37,248 nt of DNA, taken from positions 1-37,248 of the forward strand of contig VGRX01000012.1 in the NCBI GenBank assembly GCA_016875215.1. Reading direction: 5' to 3'. The notes under the pieces are model-generated. The model was given only the letters and a program-made list of their open reading frames with translations. It was not told the DNA's origin and made no database searches. The position numbers and the translations under genes are program-made. This DNA is from Deltaproteobacteria bacterium (GTDB lineage Bacteria; Myxococcota_A; UBA9042; CAIXZC01). Shown here piece after piece: positions 1-7,476 of the stretch (the stretch's first letter is position 1; each line of letters opens with the position of its first letter).

Positions 1-66
1 CCCTCCGACACGGCCGACACGTCCGACACGTCCGACACGTCCGACACGTCCGCCCCGTCCGACCCC
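1..66. repeat. Degenerate 9-bp repeat array (GTCCGACAC family)
   Basis: About six imperfect copies of a 9-bp unit, four of them nearly perfect, encode the Asp-Val-Ser linker of the leftward lipoprotein. The same unit recurs at 19026-19160 and 37147-37248. The array may extend beyond the left edge. Confidence 0.75.
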
Positions 67-218
67 GCCCGCCCCTCGCCGTCCATGCCCGCGCTTCCCC
101 AGTGGATGATGCCGTCGCCGGCCCCCAGGTCGACCGAGTCGTCGAACGTTCCACCCGCCGGTCCGGCGCAGGCAGGAATCAGCAGGCACAACCACAAACT
201 GGCAGCTCTGACCATCAT
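1..218 (-). CDS. Lipoprotein N-terminus, cut by the left edge
   Basis: Read leftwards from ATG 218 (second in-frame ATG at 215), this opens 72 codons without a stop before the edge. The first residues form a type II signal peptide with lipobox IPAC, acylated Cys at residue 17. A Gly/Asp-rich stretch follows and then a low-complexity linker of Asp-Val-Ser units made by a 9-bp repeat. A GAGGGG ribosome binding site lies just upstream of the ATG and a promoter-like pair lies at 253-282. The mature domain is outside the window, so no function can be given. The same pattern (lipobox, then an acidic repeat linker) is seen in the lipoprotein at 18858, which supports this being a real exported protein. 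Confidence 0.7.
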   Translation of the reverse strand, partial: MMVRAASLWLCLLIPACAGPAGGTFDDSVDLGAGDGIIHWGSAGMDGEGRAGSDGADVSDVSDVSDVSAVSE

Positions 219-252
219 GCACCCCTCACAGGTCCGTGCCGTCCGGACAGCC

Positions 253-282
253 AGTCTACCTGATCTCGACCACGCGGAGCAA
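253..282 (-). promoter_or_regulatory. Sigma-70-like promoter for the left-edge lipoprotein
   Basis: On the minus strand TTGCTC (282-277) is separated by 18 bp from TAGACT (258-253), about 35 bp upstream of the lipoprotein ATG. A short palindrome, GATCTCAGATC (286-296), lies just upstream of the -35. This is assigned by pattern only. Confidence 0.4.
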
Positions 283-381
283 ACAGATCTCAGATCCGCC
301 AGGCAGCGCATCTGCGGTATCGACATCTCGGTTCGGCTATGGTAAACGAAGTGAGGTCTGACGAGGTGGACCGGGGGCTGG

Positions 382-1032
382 ATGTTCACCGGATTGATAC
401 AGAGCATCGGCACCGTGGCAGGCATGCGCCCCATGGGCCGGGGGTTGAGACTGGTCCTGCAGCCGGACCGCCCGCTCACCGACCTGGAACCCGGTGAGAG
501 CATTTCTGTCGACGGAGTGTGTCTCACCGCGGTCGATTGCGCTCCTGGTCGATTCTCTGCCGATGTTTCTCCGGAGACGCTGAGCCGAACGACTCTCGGC
601 CGTCACGCCGTCGGGCGCCGTGTCAACCTCGAGCGTGCATTGCGGCTTGCGGATCGGCTCGGCGGGCACATGGTCACGGGGCACGTGGACGGCCTCGGCA
701 GGGTCGTCGGAATGAAGCCGGAGGGTGACTTCGTCGAGCTTGCGATCCGGTTTGAGGCGCCGCTTGGCCGCTACATCGTGGAAAAGGGTTCCGTTGCCGT
801 GGACGGCATCTCGCTGACGGTCGCTTCGTGCCTCGAGTCGCAGATCACGCTGGCGGTCATTCCCGCCACTCTGGCGGCGACCACGCTGGCCGATCGGCGG
901 GTCGGCGACGAGGTCAACCTGGAAACGGACATTCTGGGCCGGTACGTCGAGAAGCTCATCGGGCACGCAACGGGCGCTTCGTCGGATGTCCGGCTTCGAA
1001 AGCTGCTCGAGGACGGCGGCTTTCTCGGCTGA
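382..1032 (+). CDS. ribE: Riboflavin synthase (alpha chain)
   Basis: Converts two 6,7-dimethyl-8-ribityllumazine molecules to riboflavin plus the pyrimidinedione, the last step of riboflavin synthesis, in the cytoplasm. The 216-residue length is normal. The protein begins with the family signature MFTGLI and has two similar lumazine-binding halves (about residues 1-95 and 96-200), each with the SxDGxxLT-type motif (SVDGVCLT, AVDGISLT) and the GHMVTGHVDG segment in the first half. It starts a rightward cluster with ribH and nusB, a common arrangement, but a lipoprotein gene lies between ribE and ribH here. The conserved FMN-riboswitch sequence was not found in the 160 bp upstream. ribD and ribBA are not in the window. 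Confidence 0.95.
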   Translation: MFTGLIQSIGTVAGMRPMGRGLRLVLQPDRPLTDLEPGESISVDGVCLTAVDCAPGRFSADVSPETLSRTTLGRHAVGRRVNLERALRLADRLGGHMVTGHVDGLGRVVGMKPEGDFVELAIRFEAPLGRYIVEKGSVAVDGISLTVASCLESQITLAVIPATLAATTLADRRVGDEVNLETDILGRYVEKLIGHATGASSDVRLRKLLEDGGFLG

Positions 1033-1047
1033 TGCAATGGAGGTGTG

Positions 1048-2775
1048 ATGAGACGTCTGGCGCAGATCGGGTTCCTTGCGGCCCTGGTGGCGATGTCCTG
1101 CGGCAACGGCTCCGGCAGCGAGGGGAGCGGCGAGGACCAGGTTTCCGGACCTGAGGACTCGAGCGGACCGCCCCCGAAGGCCGAGCTGCCGCTCGTGACC
1201 GAGATGGAGCGCTACACCGAGGCCGACTTCCTCAGCAAGGTCGAGGCCGACCCGGAGCTCCAGGAGCTGTGGAATGTGCTCCAGAAGCTGGGATTCACGG
1301 GGTTCCCGGCGTCGGGGATCACACGGCAGGATGACGGCCCGGAGGTCCTCTGGGGCGAGGCAGCGGGCATGCCGGGCGTGTTCGGGCTCGTCCGCTACTG
1401 CAAGGAATCGGGCAAGGACTGTACCCGCGCCATCTTCTCGCTCTCCGGCCAGGAGGTTTCGTTTCTGGACGCGAAGGACAAGCCGGTGGATGTGGGCGGG
1501 ATCGGCCTGCCGATCCTGCTCAAGCAACTCGAAGGGCATACGTTCGACAAGCCCACCCACGTGGTGGAGCTTCCCCTCGAGCCGCCGGCCGAGCTGCCCG
1601 TGGTGGACGTCACCAAGCGGCGCTTCCTGGCTGTGTCCAGCTTCGGCCCGCTCTGGGCCGACGGTGCGCTGGCCCTCGGGGGGTTCGAGAAGGTGGCCAA
1701 GGACTCGGGGGCGTTCGATGCGGTCCTCATCACCCAGTACGTCCGTACGGAGGACATCGACGACGCGCTCCTGCACTACCACCCGTTCGACGTGTTCGTC
1801 TGGCTTGGACAGACCATCCGGGAGGAGGCCAAGACCAACGAGATCTACAAGCCGGTGGGCATGACCGTGAACGCGGGGCTGTTCGGCGACGCGCTCTACG
1901 ACCGCAACCGGATCGAGGAGAACGTCCAGCTCAGCCCTCTGCACGGCCCGGGGCTGGTCGTCCTGGCCGGCTGCGAGACCATGGGGGACGGTGCGGGAGG
2001 AGAGACCAAGGACAAGAGCATTCCCGTCACCCTGGACAACAAGGTCCGCCTCTACGTCGGCTTCGAGAGGTGCGGCGATGCCCGTGACATCCTGGCAGCG
2101 ACGGAGGCGTTCCTGAAGGCCTTCCTGCTGGACGGGCTCTCGCTCGGCGACTCGCTGGGGACGGCCAACGACCTCCTGGCACTGGCGGAAAGCCCCCTGA
2201 GCATGAAGACGCTGGCCGACGCCAACCTGGACTACCTGTTCCTGAGGGACGTGAGCCAGTACTGGGAGCAGTACGCTGAGGAGGGGACCCCCGGGGACAC
2301 GCTCATGAGCACGAACATCAACATCGTGAACATGTGCATCGGCAAGGACGGCAAGAGCTACCAGGAAAACGAGTTCTTCGCTACGGCCTGGTCCAAGGAG
2401 GTTTCCTGGCAGGGACCCTTCTTCGAGGGGGCCCGCAAGAACCCGGACAACCAGGTGGACTTCACGATCGACGGTGCGCTGGGAGAAATCAAGCCCGGGG
2501 CGCACTTCTTCTTCGTGGTCAAGGGCGACCTGAGCCCCCGTGTTCAGGACCTCACGCTGTACGGCGACGGCGAGATCGAGGAGATCGTCCTCGACAAGGA
2601 GAAGCCCAACGAGTTCATCGTCCGCTACAAGGGGGTCGGCGTGGCCTCCGAGTACGTCAACGAGCTCGGGGACAAGTGCCAGATGCAGTCGCCGCTGCTC
2701 AAGTCGTCCACCGGAGAATCCAGCACGTTCAAGATCCCGGTCACCTGGAAGAACAAACCGCAGGAGGAGCGATGA
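1048..2775 (+). CDS. Exported lipoprotein with a CHAT/caspase-like signature
   Basis: The 575-residue product starts at ATG 1048 (GGAGG at 1039-1043; an adjacent GTG at 1045 is too close to it). It has a signal peptide with VAMSC, acylated Cys about residue 18, and a Gly/Ser/Glu linker. About residues 200-330 follow the order of a CHAT peptidase: a 'FDVFVWLGQ' strand where active CHAT proteins have the catalytic His-Gly, then LVVLAGCET, which resembles the nucleophile motif LVVLSACET (Cys309). The expected His position appears to be Gln255, so the domain may be inactive or the similarity structural only. It sits between ribE and ribH and overlaps the ribH start by 4 bp (ATGA), implying translational coupling. 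CDS and lipoprotein are secure; the CHAT assignment is tentative. Confidence 0.85.
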   Translation: MRRLAQIGFLAALVAMSCGNGSGSEGSGEDQVSGPEDSSGPPPKAELPLVTEMERYTEADFLSKVEADPELQELWNVLQKLGFTGFPASGITRQDDGPEVLWGEAAGMPGVFGLVRYCKESGKDCTRAIFSLSGQEVSFLDAKDKPVDVGGIGLPILLKQLEGHTFDKPTHVVELPLEPPAELPVVDVTKRRFLAVSSFGPLWADGALALGGFEKVAKDSGAFDAVLITQYVRTEDIDDALLHYHPFDVFVWLGQTIREEAKTNEIYKPVGMTVNAGLFGDALYDRNRIEENVQLSPLHGPGLVVLAGCETMGDGAGGETKDKSIPVTLDNKVRLYVGFERCGDARDILAATEAFLKAFLLDGLSLGDSLGTANDLLALAESPLSMKTLADANLDYLFLRDVSQYWEQYAEEGTPGDTLMSTNINIVNMCIGKDGKSYQENEFFATAWSKEVSWQGPFFEGARKNPDNQVDFTIDGALGEIKPGAHFFFVVKGDLSPRVQDLTLYGDGEIEEIVLDKEKPNEFIVRYKGVGVASEYVNELGDKCQMQSPLLKSSTGESSTFKIPVTWKNKPQEER

Positions 2776-3233
2776 ACACCATCGAGGGAAAGCTGACGGC
2801 AAAGGGGCTCGACTTCGCCATCGTCGTGGCCCGCTTCAACCACTTCATCACCGACCGGCTGCTGGAGGGCGCGCTCGACACGCTGCTCCGTCACGGGGCG
2901 GAGGAGGAGCGGATAACCATCGTGCGCACGCCCGGATCCTTCGAGATCCCGGTCACGGCGGCGCGGGTGGCAGCCAGCAAGAAGCATGACGCTGTGATCT
3001 GCGTCGGTGCCGTCATCCGCGGGGGCACGCCGCACTTCGACTATGTCGCTTCCGAGGTATCGAAGGGGGTTGCCCAGGTCTCTCTCCAGACGGGCTGTCC
3101 CGTCGCGTTCGGCGTGCTGACCTGTGACACGATCGAGCAGGCCATCGAGCGGGCGGGGACGAAGGGAGGGAACAAGGGGGGCGAGGCCGCCCTGGCTGCC
3201 ATCGAAATGGCGAACCTGTTCAAACAGCTCTAG
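2772..3233 (+). CDS. ribH: 6,7-dimethyl-8-ribityllumazine synthase
   Basis: Condenses 5-amino-6-ribitylamino-uracil with 3,4-dihydroxy-2-butanone 4-phosphate to give the substrate of RibE. The 153 residues are the normal size of this icosahedral-capsid-forming enzyme. Visible motifs are the N-terminal [29 protein letters not shown] with the catalytic His, and GTKGGNKG near the C-terminus. The start at 2772 is chosen because the homologous N-terminus begins there, GGAGG precedes it, and it overlaps the previous stop by 4 bp; the same frame is open far upstream but that part does not look like coding sequence. nusB follows after 18 bp. Confidence 0.96.
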   Translation: MNTIEGKLTAKGLDFAIVVARFNHFITDRLLEGALDTLLRHGAEEERITIVRTPGSFEIPVTAARVAASKKHDAVICVGAVIRGGTPHFDYVASEVSKGVAQVSLQTGCPVAFGVLTCDTIEQAIERAGTKGGNKGGEAALAAIEMANLFKQL

Positions 3234-3251
3234 CGAACGAGGGGCCTTCCC

Positions 3252-3821
3252 ATGCCGAATCGCAGGAAACTGAGGGAGTATGCGGTACAGATCCTGTACG
3301 GGCTGGACTTCTATGACATCGATGCCACGAAGTCGGTCCAGCTCCACGCTGCCCACTTCGCGGAAGAGAGCATCGAGGATCGGTTTCTCGAGCGCCTGAT
3401 CGCAGGAGTCGCGGGCAACCGGGAGCTCATCGACGGACTCATCCGGCAGTACTCCACCAACTGGCGGCTCGAGCGGATGGCCATCGTGGACCGCAACATT
3501 CTGCGAATGGCCACCTACGAGCTGCTCAACATGCCGGAGATCCCGCGCAAGGTCTCCATCAACGAGGCGATCGAGATTGCCAAGAAGTTCGGCGGGGACG
3601 ATTCCCCCTCGTTCATCAACGGGATCCTCGACCGGATTGCACTGGAGATTCGGGGCCCGGAAACCGAGGAGGAACGGCTCCAGGGGGAGGCACATACGGG
3701 CAAGAAGGCGACTCCCGACGGGGTGGCCGATCCCACTACCGGCGAGCTCGCTCCCCCTCCGGAACCGCCTGGCGTGGAGAGCAACGCACCTGACAAGCCC
3801 GAGGAGGCCGAACCCTCATGA
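3252..3821 (+). CDS. nusB: Transcription antitermination protein NusB
   Basis: NusB binds boxA RNA with S10 (NusE) in antitermination complexes on rRNA operons. The first 140 residues match the all-helical family: N-terminal RRKLREYAVQILYGLDF, central WRLERMAIVDRNILRMATYEL, and VSINEAIEIAKKFGGDDSPSFINGILDRI. The remaining 45-50 residues are an acidic, Pro-rich tail not needed for the fold and probably disordered. nusB next to ribH is a common bacterial pairing. The stop overlaps the next start by 4 bp. Confidence 0.96.
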   Translation: MPNRRKLREYAVQILYGLDFYDIDATKSVQLHAAHFAEESIEDRFLERLIAGVAGNRELIDGLIRQYSTNWRLERMAIVDRNILRMATYELLNMPEIPRKVSINEAIEIAKKFGGDDSPSFINGILDRIALEIRGPETEEERLQGEAHTGKKATPDGVADPTTGELAPPPEPPGVESNAPDKPEEAEPS

Positions 3822-4405
3822 GGGACCCGGAGTTCAACTACCGCTTCGCCCCCATGCGGCTCCGGGAGCTTGACGCCGAGAAGGGGGACCTTCTGGTCCT
3901 TCCCCTCTTCGAGGATGACTGCCCCCCCTCCGGTCTGGCCGGCCTCGTCGACTGGCGCATGGACGGGCTCATCTCCCGGATCCGGGTATCGACGCTCCAT
4001 CCGGACCAGGAGAACCCCCACTATCGGGGACTCGTGCTCGGCCCGTTTGCTGCCACGCAGGACGAGAAGCTCCTCTTCCCTCCCGGGCGCTTCCTCTCCT
4101 TCCGCATGGTCATGATCTACGGGCTCGGGAAGAAGCAGCGGTACGACGGCCAGCGCTACCGCGAGGTCGTCCGGAACCTGCTCCAGACGCTCAGCGGCAT
4201 GAACGCGAGCGAGGTCGCGTTGCAGCTCCCCGGCTGGAGCATCGCAGGTGTGCCCGCACGCCGGGCCTGCGACGTCCTCCTCACCGAGCTCGTCGCCATG
4301 AAGCGCAAGGGGCAGCCCGTGCCCAGGGACCTCTGCTTCGTCGAGGACCTCGAATCCCAGGCCGAGATGGAAGAGCGCATTCGGGAGATCCTCAGCGGAC
4401 GCTGA
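3818..4405 (+). CDS. Stand-alone peptidase M17 N-terminal-like domain protein
   Basis: A 195-residue protein translationally coupled to nusB (ATGA). The layout resembles the macro-like N-terminal domain of leucyl aminopeptidases (M17): a strand LLVLPLFEDD, a middle GLVLGPFAATQDEKLLFPPG, a MVMIYGLGKK strand, then a helix with YREVVRNLLQTL and a strand VALQLPG. The metal-binding catalytic domain is absent, so peptidase activity is not expected. Possible roles are nucleotide or ligand binding, or regulation; nothing in the sequence decides. It is the last gene of the rib-nusB cluster and converges on the gene that ends at 4523. Confidence 0.7.
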   Translation: MRDPEFNYRFAPMRLRELDAEKGDLLVLPLFEDDCPPSGLAGLVDWRMDGLISRIRVSTLHPDQENPHYRGLVLGPFAATQDEKLLFPPGRFLSFRMVMIYGLGKKQRYDGQRYREVVRNLLQTLSGMNASEVALQLPGWSIAGVPARRACDVLLTELVAMKRKGQPVPRDLCFVEDLESQAEMEERIREILSGR

Positions 4406-4522
4406 GCCGGGCCAGGCAGTCAGCAGCACACCGACTTGACTGTGAATCTCGGCTGAGAGCCGCTCCCGGGGTTCCGGCTCCACATGTACGGATTGCGGGG
4501 CTGAGTTGCGGTGCGGCGGCCC

Positions 4523-6472
4523 CTACCCCTTCGGTCCGATCACTTTCTGCACGCCGGCGAAGAAGTCGTCCACCACGTCCTCGATCGTGGACTTGCTGTT
4601 GTCGAAGAACTGCTCGATGCCCGAGTGGATTACCTCCTGGAGGATGTCCAGCCCCTTGGCCGCAAACTTGTCCGCGACCGGGAGGCGTGACGGGGCGCTC
4701 CCCCGGCTGTTCGCCTCGGCAAGCTCGGCAAACAGGCCGATGGAGCGCAGCATCGCCGGCTCCACCAGGGAACCGGTCAGGCGCAGCGCGTGCTTGGCCA
4801 CCCCCAGCGGTGCACGCCGATCCTCCGACCGCCGGTACTCCTTGAACTGGTCCTTGTTGTCCACGAAGCTCAGGTCAGCGTGCCGCTCCCCCTTTCCGTC
4901 CCGCCAGAGCGTGATCAGCAGGTTTTCGGACACGTACCCCCAGATTCCCAGGAGCAGGATGTCACGCCCCGCGTTGCTCGGCCGAAGGTCCGGAACGAAG
5001 CTCGTGTCCTTGTAGTAGCGGTGCACGAGGGTGAAGAACACGGTCAGCTTCTCGGCCAGCTCGGGCAACGACGTCAGCAGGTCCCGGCAGGGGGGCTCGT
5101 GCAGCTTCTCGAGCGTGAACATGTCCTCCACCGTGCCCTTGACCCTGCACGGGTGGTCTGCCCGCTCCTGGAAGGAGAAGAACGTCCTCGGTACCCTGCG
5201 GAAGCGGAGCCGCCCCCCTCCGGCAGCGGGCATCCCCTTGCCCTGCACGTAGCGCCGCAGAGACACCTCGAGTGCCTGCAACAGGAGGGTCCGCTCCTCC
5301 TGGTCGAGGCTCGTCAGGAACGAGAGCACCTCTCCCGGCCGCCGCTCCAGGGAATGCAGGTTGTTGTTCTCCCGCTCCCGGAGCGGAAGCTTCGAGAAGA
5401 GCAGCCCGAAGGCCGTGGCAATCCGGACCGCCAGCTTCAGTGTCGAAATCGACAGCACTCCCTGGTAGGGCTCGAGCTCGAACAGCGGGTATCCATGGTG
5501 GAAGTCGAGCACCTGCCTGGCGAGCCGCACCAGGACGGGCCGCTCGACATTGAGGAACCCCTTGCCGGCAAGCGCTCCCTCCAGGTCCGCAGCGAACCCC
5601 GTGACGACCCGCTCGTTGTGCTCCAGCAGCCCGGCCAGATCGGTGGCCGAGAGCCCCTGGTCCACAGCGTAGTAGCAGACCTCCACCGGCAGGAACGATT
5701 CCTCTCCGTGTTGGTCGAAGCAGCGGAAGATGGTCTCCCTCGCCTTGTCCCAGCCGATGTCCGGATGCCGACTCCCCAACGCCCAGCGCACCGTGTCCCG
5801 GACTCCGACCGTGATCGGTGCCTGGAAGAACGAGGAGAGCAGCTCCTCCATGTTGCGGGTCAGCGGGTTGCGCCGCACGAACCGCTGGTAGTCGACCAGC
5901 TCGTCGTAGCTCCCCACCTTCCCCTTGAAATAGGGGTCGCCGGACAGCACGTCGTAGAGCGACATCCTCAGGTGGTCCCCTCCCACCTCGTCCACGAACG
6001 AGAGAAAGAGGTCGTCCTCCGGAGGGGCCAACGGACCGGGAAGCCTCCCCCGGGCCACCGTCCCGCCCAGCCAGGCCAGGATGTCCGGCGCCAGCACACG
6101 GGAGCGCTCCCCGAACCCGAAGTACGGGATCTCGCGGCAGGCCTCGTGCGAATCGACCAGCACCTTCTCGACCGTCGGGGCCAGGTTGTATCCGAACGGA
6201 CCGAATGCATAGGAGACCAGGGCCCTCGGCAGCTTGTTCACCGACGAGCCCACGACCTGCATTTCGAAGTCCTCGATCTTCCCGCGCTTCAGCAGGAAGC
6301 GCTGTCCGACCGCGTCGGCCGCACGCTCCGCGACCCCTCGGGAGAGGCTCTGTCCGTTGCGCCCCGGGAGGCCGGACAGCTCAGCGGCCAGCATCTCCGG
6401 GGAGATCGCCAGGACGTCTGCGTGCGCGCCCCCCTTGGCATTCGGGTTCAGGTAGTGGCTGGCGCGGGACAC
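4523..6472 (-). CDS. Large uncharacterised protein, possible kinase-like segment
   Basis: A 649-residue cytoplasmic-looking protein with no signal peptide and no clear membrane segment. I do not recognise the family. About residues 505-545 contain FVPDLRPSNAGRDILLLG, which loosely recalls the catalytic-loop region (HxDxxPxN) of APH/ABC1-type kinases, but the remaining kinase motifs are not evident. The N-terminal 150 residues are Gly/Pro-containing and the C-terminus ends in an amphipathic helix. The GTG at 6472 is uncertain: the frame is open further upstream and could start near the TPR stop at 6505, for example at a CTG overlapping it. It follows the TPR gene within about 30 bp, so co-transcription is likely. 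Confidence 0.75.
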   Translation of the reverse strand: MSRASHYLNPNAKGGAHADVLAISPEMLAAELSGLPGRNGQSLSRGVAERAADAVGQRFLLKRGKIEDFEMQVVGSSVNKLPRALVSYAFGPFGYNLAPTVEKVLVDSHEACREIPYFGFGERSRVLAPDILAWLGGTVARGRLPGPLAPPEDDLFLSFVDEVGGDHLRMSLYDVLSGDPYFKGKVGSYDELVDYQRFVRRNPLTRNMEELLSSFFQAPITVGVRDTVRWALGSRHPDIGWDKARETIFRCFDQHGEESFLPVEVCYYAVDQGLSATDLAGLLEHNERVVTGFAADLEGALAGKGFLNVERPVLVRLARQVLDFHHGYPLFELEPYQGVLSISTLKLAVRIATAFGLLFSKLPLRERENNNLHSLERRPGEVLSFLTSLDQEERTLLLQALEVSLRRYVQGKGMPAAGGGRLRFRRVPRTFFSFQERADHPCRVKGTVEDMFTLEKLHEPPCRDLLTSLPELAEKLTVFFTLVHRYYKDTSFVPDLRPSNAGRDILLLGIWGYVSENLLITLWRDGKGERHADLSFVDNKDQFKEYRRSEDRRAPLGVAKHALRLTGSLVEPAMLRSIGLFAELAEANSRGSAPSRLPVADKFAAKGLDILQEVIHSGIEQFFDNSKSTIEDVVDDFFAGVQKVIGPKG

Positions 6473-6504
6473 GGCCCGCAGGATGTCGGTCTGTGTGACA
6501 GAGC

Positions 6505-7407
6505 TCAGGGATTCCCCCCCTTCCCCTGCTCCTCCAGGCGCTTCAGCTCCCGCTGCGCGATTTCGACGAACGGTTTCTCGCTCTCAAACTTCGCAGCCAC
6601 CTCGAGGTAGAGCTTCCAGTTCTCGATGGCCTTCCCGATGTTTCCTTTCTCCTCCCACGCGTACGCGAGGTTGTACAGCCCTTCCGGGTAGGTACGCTTG
6701 ATCGCAAGCGCCTTCTCGTACGCGGCGATCTCGCTGTCCAGGTCCCCCAGCTTGTTGTAGGCCAGCGCCAGGTTGTAGCAGGCTTTGTAGAAGCTCGGCT
6801 TCAGCTCGATCGCCTTGGCGTAGGCTGCCACCTCCTCCTGCAGCCACTTCTTCTTGGCTTCTTCCTCAGTCGCCTTCTTGGCCCGCTTGGCATGCACGAT
6901 GCCGAGATTGTAGTACACGTCCGCCTCGCCGGGGGATACGGCCAGAGCCTTCTTGTAGGCCTCTTCCGCCTCGTCGACCCGCTCCAGGCGGGAGAGGAGG
7001 ATCCCCAGATTCACCAGGGCGTCCAGCGCCTCGGGCTCCCCCTTGAGCGTTTCCTGGTACTGCTTGAGCGCCTCGTCGAACTGCCCGCTGTCCTCGAGGG
7101 CCAGCGCCAGGTTGTAGTGCGCCCGAGAGTACGTGGGGTCGAGCGCCAGTGCCTTCTCGTAGCACTGCATCTCCTTCTCGTACTGCCGGAGCTGCCCGTA
7201 TGCGGCCCCCATGTTGTACCAGGCCTCCTTCAGATCGGCCTTGGCCTCCAGCGCCTTCTGGTACAGATCGACGGCCTTGTCGTACCCCCCCTCCATGAAC
7301 GCATCGTTCGCCTGTCGGAAGTACTCCTCGGCTTTCAGCTCCTGGGCGTGCCCCGTCCCCTCGAAAAGGAACAGGCAGAAGACCAGCACCCACGCACGTC
7401 GCATCAT
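6505..7407 (-). CDS. Periplasmic TPR repeat protein
   Basis: The 300-residue product starts with a signal peptide (MMRRAWVLVFCLFLF... cleavage after HA about residue 21). About seven TPR units fill residues 25-285, recognisable by repeated AWYNMG, AHYNLALAL, YYNLGIVHA, CYNLALAYNKLG and LYNLAYAWEEKG. The third-to-last unit carries a Lys/Glu-rich insert. TPR arrays bind partner proteins; the partner is unknown. The start at 7407 is preferred over an upstream open-frame start at 7509 because it begins the signal peptide and follows GAGGGGG. It has its own promoter-like sequence inside the end of rqcH. Confidence 0.9.
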   Translation of the reverse strand: MMRRAWVLVFCLFLFEGTGHAQELKAEEYFRQANDAFMEGGYDKAVDLYQKALEAKADLKEAWYNMGAAYGQLRQYEKEMQCYEKALALDPTYSRAHYNLALALEDSGQFDEALKQYQETLKGEPEALDALVNLGILLSRLERVDEAEEAYKKALAVSPGEADVYYNLGIVHAKRAKKATEEEAKKKWLQEEVAAYAKAIELKPSFYKACYNLALAYNKLGDLDSEIAAYEKALAIKRTYPEGLYNLAYAWEEKGNIGKAIENWKLYLEVAAKFESEKPFVEIAQRELKRLEEQGKGGNP

Positions 7408-7447
7408 GATTCCCCCTCGTCCAGCCGGGAAGAGAAAAGCTCCCCAT

Positions 7448-7476
7448 CTTATACAGTCAATACCCCGGAGTGTCAA
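7448..7476 (-). promoter_or_regulatory. Promoter for the TPR gene, inside the 3' end of rqcH
   Basis: TTGACA (7476-7471) is a full consensus -35, followed after 17 bp by TATAAG (7453-7448), 40 bp upstream of the TPR start. It overlaps the last codons of rqcH. It is one of the strongest promoter matches in the window. Confidence 0.65.

Noticed and set aside
219-381. FMN riboswitch upstream of ribE
   Set aside because: The conserved AGGGGCAGGGU-type sequence and the expected junction are not found, and the leader is too short.
4790-6610. Plus-strand open frame of about 606 codons
   Set aside because: Antisense to the 649-residue protein and runs into the TPR gene; composition (Arg, Pro, Gln-rich) is typical of a shadow frame.
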